64,000 nt of DNA, taken from contig NZ_ML137714.1 in the NCBI RefSeq assembly GCF_004023625.1, positions 100,095 to 164,094 on the forward strand. The letters run 5' to 3'. Source of the stretch: Streptomyces cavernae (GTDB lineage Bacteria > Actinomycetota > Actinomycetes > Streptomycetales > Streptomycetaceae). How positions within the stretch are numbered: the stretch's first letter is position 1; every line of letters begins with the position of its first letter. Positions 44,471-52,183 of this stretch are shown piece by piece. The translations under genes and the position numbers were made by a program. Under the pieces are notes generated by a model. The model had not been told where the DNA came from. It saw only the letters and a list, made by a program, of their open reading frames with translations, and did not search any database.

Positions 44471-44968
44471 ATGGAGGACGAGGTCGATCGGCTGGTCGCG
44501 GCGTGGCGCCGAGAGCGCCCCGACCTCGACGTGGAACCCCTCGAAGTGCTCAGCCGGGTGAGCAGGCTCGCCCGGCACCTGGACCGTGCGCGTCGGCTGG
44601 CGTTCTCCGAACACGGTCTGGAGCCCTGGGAGTTCGACGTGCTCACCGCGCTACGGCGCGCGGGCGCCCCGTATCAGCTCTCCCCCGGTCAGCTGCTGAC
44701 CCAGACACTGGTGACCTCGGGCACGATGACGAACCGGATCGACCGGCTGGCGAAGAAGGGCTTCGTGGAGCGCCTTCCGGACCCCAGCGACCGGCGGGGC
44801 GTGCTGGTCCGGCTCACGGACGAGGGCCGGGACAGGGCGGACCAGGCGCTCGCCGGTCTGCTCGACCAGGAGCGCGCGATCCTCGCGGAGCTGTCCCGGG
44901 CCCAGCGCAGTGAGCTGGCCGGGCTGCTGCGCCAGCTGACCGCCCCGTTCGACAACATCCCCGGCTAG
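44471..44968 (+). CDS. tamR: MarR-family regulator TamR
   Basis: 165 residues. The winged helix is MarR-type: 'HGLEPWEFDVLTALRRAGAPYQLSPGQLLTQTLVTSGTMTNRIDRLAKKGFVERLPDPSDRRGVLVRLTDEGRDRAD' with the DPSDRRG wing. An N-terminal helical extension ('MEDEVDRLVAAWRRERPDLDVEPLEVLSRVSRLARHLDRARRLAF') matches the UrtR-type ligand-responsive MarR subgroup that includes TamR. It is divergent from tam. Established knowledge: TamR of S. coelicolor is released from DNA by citrate, trans-aconitate, cis-aconitate and isocitrate. Confidence 0.93.
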   Translation: MEDEVDRLVAAWRRERPDLDVEPLEVLSRVSRLARHLDRARRLAFSEHGLEPWEFDVLTALRRAGAPYQLSPGQLLTQTLVTSGTMTNRIDRLAKKGFVERLPDPSDRRGVLVRLTDEGRDRADQALAGLLDQERAILAELSRAQRSELAGLLRQLTAPFDNIPG

Positions 44969-45006
44969 CTTCTCGGGGACCGAGGGGAGCGTCGGGCGCG
45001 ACGAGA

Positions 45007-45117
45007 CGTCGGCGACTCGGGTGACTTGGGTGACGCGGTGACTCGGGTGACATTGTGACGCGGTGACGTCGGTGACTCGGGTGACGTCGGTGACGCGGCG
45101 ACCGCGGGTGACGGGAC
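45007..45117. repeat. Degenerate CGGTGACTCGGGTGAC repeats
   Basis: About ten overlapping copies of a 9-bp unit GTGACNCGG (with GTGACGTCGG and GTGACTTGG variants) fill 110 bp downstream of tamR. No coding or hairpin structure was seen. Confidence 0.85.
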
Positions 45118-45189
45118 CGAGACGCGTCGGGGCGCGACGGCGCAAGGGCTTCGAGGAGCGCCGCCCGGGTTCCCGCCCGTCGGGGTCGC

Positions 45190-45470
45190 TTCAAGCTGAT
45201 TGCGGTCCGGGCCGTTGCGGGGCTGATTCTGGCTGGGCTGATCCCCGAGGGTGTCCCGGCAGGACCGATCCCGGGCGTGGTTGATCCCGGCCCGGGCCGA
45301 TCCCGGGCTGGTTACGGGTACGGGCCGTTACCGGGCTGGGCCGATCCCGGGCCGCGTTGAGTTGATCTGGGCTGGTTCCGAGGCCGCCTGATCCCGGCAT
45401 GGGCTGATCCCGGGCCGGACCGATCCCGGCCCGGGCCGATTCCCGGGCTGATCCACGGGCCGGACGCGAC
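45190..45470. repeat. Degenerate GATCCCGGGCYGG repeats between tamR and a LuxR gene
   Basis: At least eight near-copies of a ~15-bp GCCGATCCCGGGCTG element lie in 280 bp of the 685-bp gap 44969-45653. The core GATCCCGGG recurs at irregular 15-35-bp spacing. Nothing in the rest of the gap (45471-45653) looks coding. Confidence 0.82.
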
Positions 45471-45653
45471 GCGAAGGTGAGCATTCTTCAGGCGCGCGGG
45501 TCGACGGTCTCGGCGAGCCGCTCGGCCCGGCGGCGTGCCATCCGGCCCCCGGCCTGCGCGCACGGGGCGGGCCCTTGCAGAGCACCGGCGCGCCCACGTA
45601 GAGCGCCCGGGCCCCGCAGAGCAGAGTCGGCCGACCGCGACGCCGGCCGACCG

Positions 45654-46421
45654 CTACGCCAGCTGACCGCCCCGTTCGACCACATCGCCTGCCAAGTCGA
45701 CCGGCCCCACCCCGGCCCGGCGGGCCAGTGCCACGGCGGCGAGGGTGGAGTGCACGCCCAGCTTGCCCAGAACGTTCTGCATATGGGTGCGCACGGTGTG
45801 CGGGGACAGGAAGAGCCGCTCGGCGACGGCCTTGCGCCCCAGTCCGGCGACCATGCAGCGCAGCACCTCGCGTTCGCGCGGGGTGAGCGACTCCACCAGC
45901 CGCTCGCTCTCGGTGCGGTGTTTGCGGGCCGCGGTCAGCTCCCGCAGCACACCGGTGAGCAGGGCGGGCGGCAGATGCGTCTCGTCCCGCAGCACGCCGC
46001 GGATGACCGTGAGCAGCCGGGAGAGGGAACAGTCCTTGGCGACCCAGCCGGAGGCACCGGCCTGCAGGGCGAGAGCGGCCCGGCGCGGGTCGTCCTTCTC
46101 GGCGAGCACCACCGTCCGTACGCTCGGCTGCCCGGAACGCACACCCGCCACCAGGGAGATGCCGTCGACGAGCCCGTCCTCGTTGCTGTCCTGCACGGGT
46201 ACTGCCGGGCGGGCGCCCGGTACGTTGCCGCCCAGGTCGGCGTCGACGAGCAGCACGTCGAATCTGCGACCCTCGGCGGCCGCCCGCTCCAGGCAGCGCA
46301 GTGCGGCCGGGCCGCTGCCCGCCGCGGAGACGTCGACGTCGGGCTCCGCGGCCAGGGCGGCGGCGAGCGACTCGGCGAAGATGCGATGGTCGTCGACGAC
46401 CAGGACTCGGATGCGAACCAC
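45654..46421 (-). CDS. LuxR/NarL-type response regulator
   Basis: 255 residues from GTG with GGAAGGGGG upstream; the longer frame is rejected because it extends past that site into non-protein-like sequence. The receiver domain keeps the acidic pair (VVDDHR), phosphoacceptor Asp in 'FDVLLVDADLGG' and Lys in 'GWVAKD', but has an extra ~20-residue loop after the phospho-Asp ('NVPGARPAVPVQDSNEDGLVDG') and Ala in place of the switch Thr/Ser. The HTH is 'LTPREREVLRCMVAGLGRKAVAERLFLSPHTVRTHMQNVLGKLGVHSTLAAVALARRAG'. No cognate kinase is adjacent. Confidence 0.92.
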   Translation of the reverse strand: MVRIRVLVVDDHRIFAESLAAALAAEPDVDVSAAGSGPAALRCLERAAAEGRRFDVLLVDADLGGNVPGARPAVPVQDSNEDGLVDGISLVAGVRSGQPSVRTVVLAEKDDPRRAALALQAGASGWVAKDCSLSRLLTVIRGVLRDETHLPPALLTGVLRELTAARKHRTESERLVESLTPREREVLRCMVAGLGRKAVAERLFLSPHTVRTHMQNVLGKLGVHSTLAAVALARRAGVGPVDLAGDVVERGGQLA

Positions 46422-46735
46422 TGAAACCCCCTTCCCCACGCTCTTCCACAGAGCAGGGGATACGTTCGCCGACGTCGGCGGGGGACGACCGGCGCAGGTA
46501 CAACGCCCGGAGCCGGCCCCGGCCGCTGAAGGCTCGGGAACCTCTTGGGGCTGCCGCAGTCGCACGGCCGCCGCCGTGCTGTGACTGCTACCCCCACTCC
46601 GGGCGTCGTACCCGACTGTCTCGCCCCCTGATCGACACCGGCCCCCACCGGTGCTGTTCATCAGGGTAAGGCCGGTCGCCGGGAGCGGAAGGTGATTTGC
46701 AGAACTGATTGGCCAGCGCGTTTATGGTGAGCCCT

Positions 46736-47179
46736 ATGTTTCGCATTGAGACAGGAGTCGACAGGGATCGGCGCGATCAACTGCGGATTCGGCTGCGCGA
46801 GGCGGATACGGCGGCCTCCCCGGTCATCCGTTCACTGCGCGGAACCCCCGGCGAACGCGAAGTCCCTCTCCACGTGTGGGCGTTGACCGGCGAGGGGGAG
46901 CTGGCGGGCGGGCTGGTCGGCCACACCTGGGCGGCCTGGCTGCACGTCGCCCACCTCTGGGTGGACGACGCGCACCGCGGCACCGGCCTCGGCTCCCGTT
47001 TGCTGTCGTCGGCGGAGGGCACGGCCCGCGAGGACCGCGACTGCCGCGCCGCCCGGCTGGAGACCTGGGACTTCCAGGCCCCGGAGTTCTACAAGAAGCA
47101 GGGGTACGAAGTGGTGTGCGCCATCCCCGACTATCCGCCCGGGGTCACCGAATACACACTGACCAAGCGGCTCGGTTGA
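46736..47179 (+). CDS. GNAT-family N-acetyltransferase
   Basis: 147 residues from ATG 46736. The acetyl-CoA-binding core reads 'AHLWVDDAHRGTGLGSRLLSSAEGTAREDRDCRAARLETWDFQAPEFYKKQGYEVVCAIPDYPPG', with the R/Q-x-x-G-x-G/A loop as HRGTGLGSRL and the FYKKQGYE C-terminal strand. It resembles small stand-alone GNATs that modify antibiotics, polyamines or protein N-termini; the substrate is unknown. A 9-nt upstream in-frame ATG is less well placed. It is divergent from the response regulator at 45654. Confidence 0.9.
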   Translation: MFRIETGVDRDRRDQLRIRLREADTAASPVIRSLRGTPGEREVPLHVWALTGEGELAGGLVGHTWAAWLHVAHLWVDDAHRGTGLGSRLLSSAEGTAREDRDCRAARLETWDFQAPEFYKKQGYEVVCAIPDYPPGVTEYTLTKRLG

Positions 47180-47561
47180 TTGCAACAAAACGATCAGCAA
47201 GGCCAACTCGGCGAGCGGGAAGGAATAGCCCGCGATCGGATTCGGAGCCGAGTAGTGGCTCGGTGGTGGCCGAGTGGCCGCCGAAGGGTTCCGTATTCCA
47301 TAGTCGGTGGCAGTCGGTGGTCCCGGCCCTGTTCAGGGGCGGGGCGGCGCGCGCGGTGCGGGGCGCGGGGGTGGTGGCACGTGCGACCGCGTACGACCCT
47401 TCGCTCCCTAATGAAGAGATTTTCGGTATTCCGGTCGCTTCTCACCGGTAGGGGGCGCGCAATGTCGAACAAGCGTGTAGCTTCCGGGGGATGGAGAGCC
47501 GGGGGGCTCCGATCCAATGGGGGACCAGTGGGGATCCGTGGGGGACTGGGGGGTTGGTTCG
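47180..47561. other. Intergenic region, nothing coding seen
   Basis: This 382-bp gap begins with an AT-richer patch (TTGCAACAAAACGATCAGCA) right after the GNAT stop, and holds the promoter of the regulator at 47562. Frames are open but without coding character. No hairpin or repeat stood out. Confidence 0.5.
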
Positions 47562-48263
47562 ATGGGAGTGCGGCTCATGGTGGTCGACGACCACCGACTG
47601 CTCGCGGAGGCGCTCGCCTCGGCGCTGAAGCTGCGCGGGCACCGCGTGCTCGCGGCCGCGGCGCCCGCGGCGGGCGCCGCGGAGTTGGTGATCACCAGGG
47701 CGCCGGAGGTGTGCCTGCTGGGTACGGCGACACCTGCGGAGCCGGGGACGTTCGACCCGGTGGTGAAGATCAAGCGGGAGCGCCCGCAGGTGGCGGTGGT
47801 GGTCCTCGGCCCGGTGCCGAATCCGCGCGGTATCGCGGCCGCGTTCGCCGCCGGCGCGTCGGGATACGTACGCCATGACGAGCGGATCGAGGGGGTCGAG
47901 CGGGCCATCATGAAGGCCCGGGCGGGCGAGGCGGCGGTGGCGCCGACGCTGCTGCAGGGCGCGTTCAGCGAGCTGCTCAACCCGGCCGCGCAGCCCGACG
48001 ACGAGGGTCAGCGGCTGCTGCAGATGCTCACGCCGCGGGAGGTCGAGGTCCTGGTACGGGTCGCGGACGGGGAGGACACCCGGCTGATCGCGGCCGGGAT
48101 GGGTATCGCGCCGAGTACGGCGCGCACACATGTTCAGCGGGTGCTGATGAAACTGGGGGTCGGGTCGCGGCTGGAGGCCGCGGCGCTGGCCGCGCGGACG
48201 GGGCTGCTGGACCGGGCGGGACCCGTGCCGTCCGCTCCGTCCGACAGCGGTACCACCGCGTAG
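47562..48263 (+). CDS. Atypical LuxR-type regulator with degenerate receiver domain
   Basis: 233 residues from ATG with GGGGGG 8 nt upstream. The N-terminal receiver keeps the acidic pair ('RLMVVDDHRLLAEAL'), but the phosphoacceptor position reads 'APEVCLLGTATP' with Gly in place of Asp, and the conserved Lys position reads 'GYVRHDE'. Phosphorylation is therefore unlikely. The HTH 'LTPREVEVLVRVADGEDTRLIAAGMGIAPSTARTHVQRVLMKLGVGSRLEAAALAARTG' is intact. It probably acts as a phosphorylation-independent regulator, perhaps with the regulator at 45654, with which it shares its domain plan. It ends at a 17-bp hairpin. Confidence 0.9.
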   Translation: MGVRLMVVDDHRLLAEALASALKLRGHRVLAAAAPAAGAAELVITRAPEVCLLGTATPAEPGTFDPVVKIKRERPQVAVVVLGPVPNPRGIAAAFAAGASGYVRHDERIEGVERAIMKARAGEAAVAPTLLQGAFSELLNPAAQPDDEGQRLLQMLTPREVEVLVRVADGEDTRLIAAGMGIAPSTARTHVQRVLMKLGVGSRLEAAALAARTGLLDRAGPVPSAPSDSGTTA

Positions 48264-48287
48264 CCGCAGCCCGCGCGACGCACTTCA

Positions 48288-48326
48288 CGGCGCGGCGGGG
48301 CCCCGAGTGGGGGCCCCGCCGCGCCG
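48288..48326. terminator. 17-bp perfect hairpin after the atypical regulator
   Basis: Stem 48288-48304 pairs with 48310-48326 around GAGTG, 24 bp after the stop codon. It is entirely G/C and followed by TTGT. Confidence 0.88.
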
Positions 48327-48585
48327 TTGTGCTCCCCCGGCTTCCGCCGCGCTGTCGTGCTCCCCACCTTTCGTTCAGCCGCGCCGTGGTGCTCCCCACC
48401 TTTTGTTCGGTCGCGCTGTGGTGTTCCCGGGGCTCCGCCGCGCTGCCCTCCCGTCAGGGGCTTCAGCCGCGCCGTCGTGCTCCCCGGGTTTCGTTCAGTC
48501 GCGCTGTGGTGGTCCGGGAGTTTCCGCCTGTCGCGCACTGTGGTGGTTCGGGGGTTTCCGCCTGTCGCGCTCCCCCGAAGAACAG
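48317..48585. repeat. Decaying 27-34-bp tandem repeat upstream of the gal operon
   Basis: About eight diverged units begin with (A/C)GYCGCGCYGTNGTG and end in a CTTTCGTTC- or CTTTCCGCC-like tail. The first unit overlaps the terminator stem. The array ends about 60 bp before the galactose promoter region. Confidence 0.82.
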
Positions 48586-48646
48586 GGTTTTCTGTGGTCA
48601 CCGGACGGGTCAGGACGGCGGGAAACGTCGTCCAACACTTTCGTGG

Positions 48647-48711
48647 TGCGGTTTGTTTGGTTCTGACGTTGACGGTCCTGGTCGCTTGTGGTTTGTTATG
48701 TGCGGTTATGT
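48647..48711 (+). promoter_or_regulatory. galP1-like promoter/operator region
   Basis: An AT-richer stretch 30-95 bp before galT has TTGACG at 48669-48674 and three TGYGGTTTGTT-like direct repeats (48647, 48687, 48700). Streptomyces gal operons are driven by a galactose-inducible, glucose-repressed promoter with a complex operator of short repeats just upstream of galT. The repeats seen here fit that, but the exact start site is not read from sequence. Confidence 0.55.
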
Positions 48712-48739
48712 TTGAAGGGTGTGGGTGAGGAGTCCCCCA

Positions 48740-49828
48740 GTGAAGAAGACCTCGACCCGGCTGGCCGACGGTCGCGAGCTGATCTACTACGACCTGCGCG
48801 ACGACGCCGTGCGCGACGCGGTGGACCGGCGGCCGCTCGACCCCACCGTCACCACGTCCGAGGTCCGCCACGACCCCCTGCTCGGTGACGCGGTCGCCAT
48901 CGCCTCGCACCGCCAGGGCCGCACCTACCATCCTCCGGCCGACGAGTGCCCTCTGTGCCCGACCCAAGGCGACCGGCTGAGCGAGATACCCGACTCCTCG
49001 TACGACGTGGTCGTCTTCCAGAATCGTTTCCCCTCCCTCGCGGGCGACTCCGGCCGCTGCGAGGTGGTCTGCTTCACCTCCGACCACGACGCGCGTTTCG
49101 CCGACCTCAGCGAGGAGCAGGCCCGGCTCGTGCTGGACGCGTGGACCGACCGCACCGCCGAGCTCTCCCACCTCCCCGCCGTCGAGCAGGTGTTCTGCTT
49201 CGAGAACCGCGGCGCGGAGATCGGCGTCACCCTCGGCCACCCGCACGGACAGATCTACGCCTACCCCTTCACCACCCCGCGCACGGCGCTGATGCTGCGG
49301 TCACTCGCCGCCCACAAGGAGGCGACCGCCGGGGAGAACCTCTTCGACTCGATCGTCGAGGGCGAACTGGCGGACGGCTCCCGGGTCGTACTGGAGGCCG
49401 AGCACTGGATCGCCTTCACCCCGTTCGCCGCGCACTGGCCGTACGAGGTCCACCTCTACCCGCGCCGCCGCGTCCCGGACCTGCTGGGCCTGGACGAGGA
49501 CGCCCGCGCGGAGTTCCCCAAGGTGTATCTGGAACTCCTGAAGCGCTTCGACCGGATCTTCGACACGGGGGACGGTGCGGAAGGCTCCGCAGGTGAATCG
49601 CCGACGCCGTACATCGCCGCCTGGCACCAGGCCCCGTTCGGCGCGCTGGAGGATTTCGACGGCGTGGTCAGGGAAGACTTCGCGCTCCACCTCGAGCTTT
49701 TCACTATCCGCCGCACTTCCGGCAAGCTGAAGTTCCTCGCGGGTTCCGAGTCCGGCATGAGCGTGTTCATCAACGACGTGCCGCCGGAGGCCGCGGCCCA
49801 GCGACTGCGAGAGGTAGCGAGTTCATGA
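48740..49828 (+). CDS. galT: Galactose-1-phosphate uridylyltransferase
   Basis: 362 residues from GTG with GAGGAG ~8 nt upstream. It exchanges UMP between UDP-glucose and galactose 1-phosphate in the Leloir pathway. It is a HIT-superfamily enzyme with active site '[10 protein letters not shown]', nucleophile His at 169, metal Cys pair C70/C73 (CPLC), 'VFQNRFPSL' and the C-terminal '[11 protein letters not shown]' and '[22 protein letters not shown]'. The stop overlaps the galE start (ATGA). It is the first gene of galTEK. Confidence 0.97.
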   Translation: MKKTSTRLADGRELIYYDLRDDAVRDAVDRRPLDPTVTTSEVRHDPLLGDAVAIASHRQGRTYHPPADECPLCPTQGDRLSEIPDSSYDVVVFQNRFPSLAGDSGRCEVVCFTSDHDARFADLSEEQARLVLDAWTDRTAELSHLPAVEQVFCFENRGAEIGVTLGHPHGQIYAYPFTTPRTALMLRSLAAHKEATAGENLFDSIVEGELADGSRVVLEAEHWIAFTPFAAHWPYEVHLYPRRRVPDLLGLDEDARAEFPKVYLELLKRFDRIFDTGDGAEGSAGESPTPYIAAWHQAPFGALEDFDGVVREDFALHLELFTIRRTSGKLKFLAGSESGMSVFINDVPPEAAAQRLREVASS

Positions 49829-50787
49829 GTGGGAAGTACCTGGTCACCGGTGGGGCGGGCTACGTCGGCGGCGTCGTCGCCCAGCACCTGCTGGAGGCGG
49901 GCCACGAAGTGACCGTCCTCGACAACCTCGTCACCGGCTTCCGTGAGCTCGTGCCCGAGGGAGCCGCCTTCATCGAGGGCGACATCCGCGACGCCGCCAA
50001 ATGGCTGGACCCCTCCTACGACGGCGTGCTGCACTTCGCCGCGTCGTCCCAGGTCGGCGAGTCCGTGGTGAAGCCGGAGAAGTACTGGGAGAACAACGTC
50101 GGCGGCAGCATGGCGCTGCTGACCGCGATGCGTGAGGCGGGCGTGCGCAGGCTCGTCTTCTCCTCGACCGCCGCGACCTACGGGGAGCCGGAGCAGGTAC
50201 CGATCGTCGAGACCGCGCAGACGAAGCCCACCAACCCCTACGGCGCCTCCAAGCTCGCCGTCGACCACATGATCGGCGGAGAGGCGGCGGCGCACGGTCT
50301 CGCCGCCGTGTCGCTGCGCTACTTCAACGTGGCGGGGGCGTACGGGCGGCAGGGCGAGCTGCACGACCCCGAGTCGCACCTCATCCCCATCGTCCTCCAG
50401 GTAGCCCAGGGCAAGCGCGAGGCGATCTCCGTCTACGGCGACGACTACCCGACGCCGGACGGGACCTGCGTGCGCGACTACATCCACGTCGCCGACCTGG
50501 CCGAGGCGCATCTGCTGGCGCTGGAGGCCGCGCGGCCCGGCGAGCACCTCATCTGCAACCTCGGCAACGGCAACGGCTTCTCCGTCCGGGAGGTCATCGA
50601 GACCGTCCGCCAGGTCACCGGGCATCCGATCCCCGAGGTGGTCGCCCCGCGCCGGGGCGGTGACCCGGCGGTGCTGGTGGCCTCCGCGGCCACGGCCCGC
50701 GAGCGGCTCGGCTGGAACCCGACCCGCGCGGACCTCACGGGGATCGTCGCGGACGCCTGGGAATTCGCGCAGCGGCACGGCGCCTGA
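49825..50787 (+). CDS. galE: UDP-glucose 4-epimerase
   Basis: 320 residues, ATG overlapping the galT stop. It interconverts UDP-galactose and UDP-glucose with tightly bound NAD. It is an extended SDR fold: GGAGYVGG (9-16) nucleotide loop, '[12 protein letters not shown]' catalytic Ser/Thr, Y139-x3-K143 (NPYGASKLA), '[11 protein letters not shown]' and '[17 protein letters not shown]'. In S. lividans and S. coelicolor a second, constitutive promoter (galP2) precedes galE; none was clearly readable here within galT. Confidence 0.97.
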   Translation: MSGKYLVTGGAGYVGGVVAQHLLEAGHEVTVLDNLVTGFRELVPEGAAFIEGDIRDAAKWLDPSYDGVLHFAASSQVGESVVKPEKYWENNVGGSMALLTAMREAGVRRLVFSSTAATYGEPEQVPIVETAQTKPTNPYGASKLAVDHMIGGEAAAHGLAAVSLRYFNVAGAYGRQGELHDPESHLIPIVLQVAQGKREAISVYGDDYPTPDGTCVRDYIHVADLAEAHLLALEAARPGEHLICNLGNGNGFSVREVIETVRQVTGHPIPEVVAPRRGGDPAVLVASAATARERLGWNPTRADLTGIVADAWEFAQRHGA

Positions 50788-50866
50788 GCGGCCACCGGGG
50801 CCGTGTTCGCAGTTGGGCCGGCCGGTACGGTCCAGCCAGTTCGGTACGGAAGATCAGAGGTCAGGG

Positions 50867-52036
50867 ATGAGCGAGGCTGTCGCCGGTGCCGCCACGGTGG
50901 CGGAGCGGTTCACGCAGTTGTACGGGACCGAGCCGGAAGGAGTGTGGGCGGCGCCGGGCCGGGTCAATCTGATCGGCGAGCACACCGACTACAACGACGG
51001 CTTCGTGATGCCGTTCGCGCTGCCGCACACCACCGTCGCCGCGGTCGCGCGCCGCACGGACGGACGTCTGCGACTGCACTCCGGGGACGTCGACGGCGGC
51101 GTCGTGGAGCTGCGCGTGGACGAACTCGCGCCCGAGTCGGACCGCGCCTGGACCGCCTACCCGGCGGGCGTGGTGTGGGCTCTGCGGGAGGCTGGCCACC
51201 CGGTGACGGGCGCCGACGTCCATCTGACGTCGACGGTCCCCTCGGGCGCCGGCCTGTCGTCGTCGGCCGCCCTGGAGGTCGTCGTGGCGCTCGCCCTGAA
51301 CGACCTCTACGAGCTCGGTCTGAAGGGCTGGCAGCTGGCGCGGCTGTGCCAGCGCGCCGAGAACGTGTACGTGGGCGCGCCCACCGGGATCATGGACCAG
51401 ACGGCGTCGGCGTGCTGCACCGAGGGGCACGCGCTGTTCCTGGACACCCGCGACCTCTCGCAGCGGCAGATCCCGTTCGACCTGGCGGCCGAGGGCATGC
51501 GGCTGCTGGTCGTCGACACCCGCGTCAAGCACGCCCACAGCGACGGCGAGTACGGCAAGCGGCGCGAGGGCTGTGAGAAGGGCGCGGCGCTGCTCGGCGT
51601 GGACGCGCTGCGGGACGTGCCGTACGACGGCCTCGACGCGGCCCTGGACAGGCTGGGCGACGAGGAGGAGGTGCGCCGGCTGGTGCGCCACGTCGTCACC
51701 GAGAACGAGCGGGTGGAGCGGGTCGTCGCGCTGCTTCAGGCGGGCGAGACCCGGGCGATCGGGCCGGTCCTCACAGAGGGCCACGCCTCCCTGCGGGACG
51801 ACTTCCGCATCTCCTGCCCGGAGCTGGACCTGGTCGTCGACACGGCGAACGCCTCCGGTGCCCTGGGGGCCCGGATGACCGGCGGCGGCTTCGGCGGCTC
51901 GGCGATCGTCCTGGTCGAGGAGGCCGACGAGGAGGCGATCAGCAAGGCGGTCGTGGACGCCTTCGCCGCGGCGGGCTTCACGGCACCCCGGGTCTTCGCG
52001 GCGGTTCCGTCGCCGGGGGCGCACCGGCTGAGCTGA
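50867..52036 (+). CDS. galK: Galactokinase
   Basis: 389 residues from ATG 50867, with AGAGG-TCAGGG before it. It phosphorylates galactose at C1. GHMP-kinase marks are 'APGRVNLIGEHTDYNDGFVMP' (galactokinase signature), 'STVPSGAGLSSSAALEVV' (ATP loop) and the C-terminal 'GALGARMTGGGFGGSAIVLV'. The catalytic Asp lies in 'GIMDQTAS'. It is separated from galE by 79 bp, unlike the overlapped galT-galE junction, and is followed by a very strong terminator. Confidence 0.97.
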   Translation: MSEAVAGAATVAERFTQLYGTEPEGVWAAPGRVNLIGEHTDYNDGFVMPFALPHTTVAAVARRTDGRLRLHSGDVDGGVVELRVDELAPESDRAWTAYPAGVVWALREAGHPVTGADVHLTSTVPSGAGLSSSAALEVVVALALNDLYELGLKGWQLARLCQRAENVYVGAPTGIMDQTASACCTEGHALFLDTRDLSQRQIPFDLAAEGMRLLVVDTRVKHAHSDGEYGKRREGCEKGAALLGVDALRDVPYDGLDAALDRLGDEEEVRRLVRHVVTENERVERVVALLQAGETRAIGPVLTEGHASLRDDFRISCPELDLVVDTANASGALGARMTGGGFGGSAIVLVEEADEEAISKAVVDAFAAAGFTAPRVFAAVPSPGAHRLS

Positions 52037-52053
52037 CGCCGGCCCGACACGAC

Positions 52054-52104
52054 GAGGGCGGCGGCGCTCCCCCGCGGAAAACCGCGGGGGACGCCGCCGC
52101 CCTC
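52054..52104. terminator. Terminator of the gal operon (23-bp stem, AAAA loop)
   Basis: Arms 52054-52077 and 52082-52104 pair over 23 bp with one bulged C and an AAAA loop, 18 bp after galK. It should also stop the convergent 52184-54265 gene. Confidence 0.95.
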
Positions 52105-52110
52105 ACTGTT

Positions 52111-52183
52111 GCTCCGGTGGCCGGTCGGCTGCTCCCATCGCCGGTCGGTGGCCGGTCCGCTGCTCCGGTGGCCGGTCGGCTTC
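52111..52183. repeat. GCTCCGGTGGCCGGTCGGCT repeats at the 3' end of the PQQ-like gene
   Basis: The 20-bp unit occurs intact at 52111 and 52162, with two diverged copies between. The total of ~70 bp abuts the stop codon of the minus-strand gene at 52184. Confidence 0.88.
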
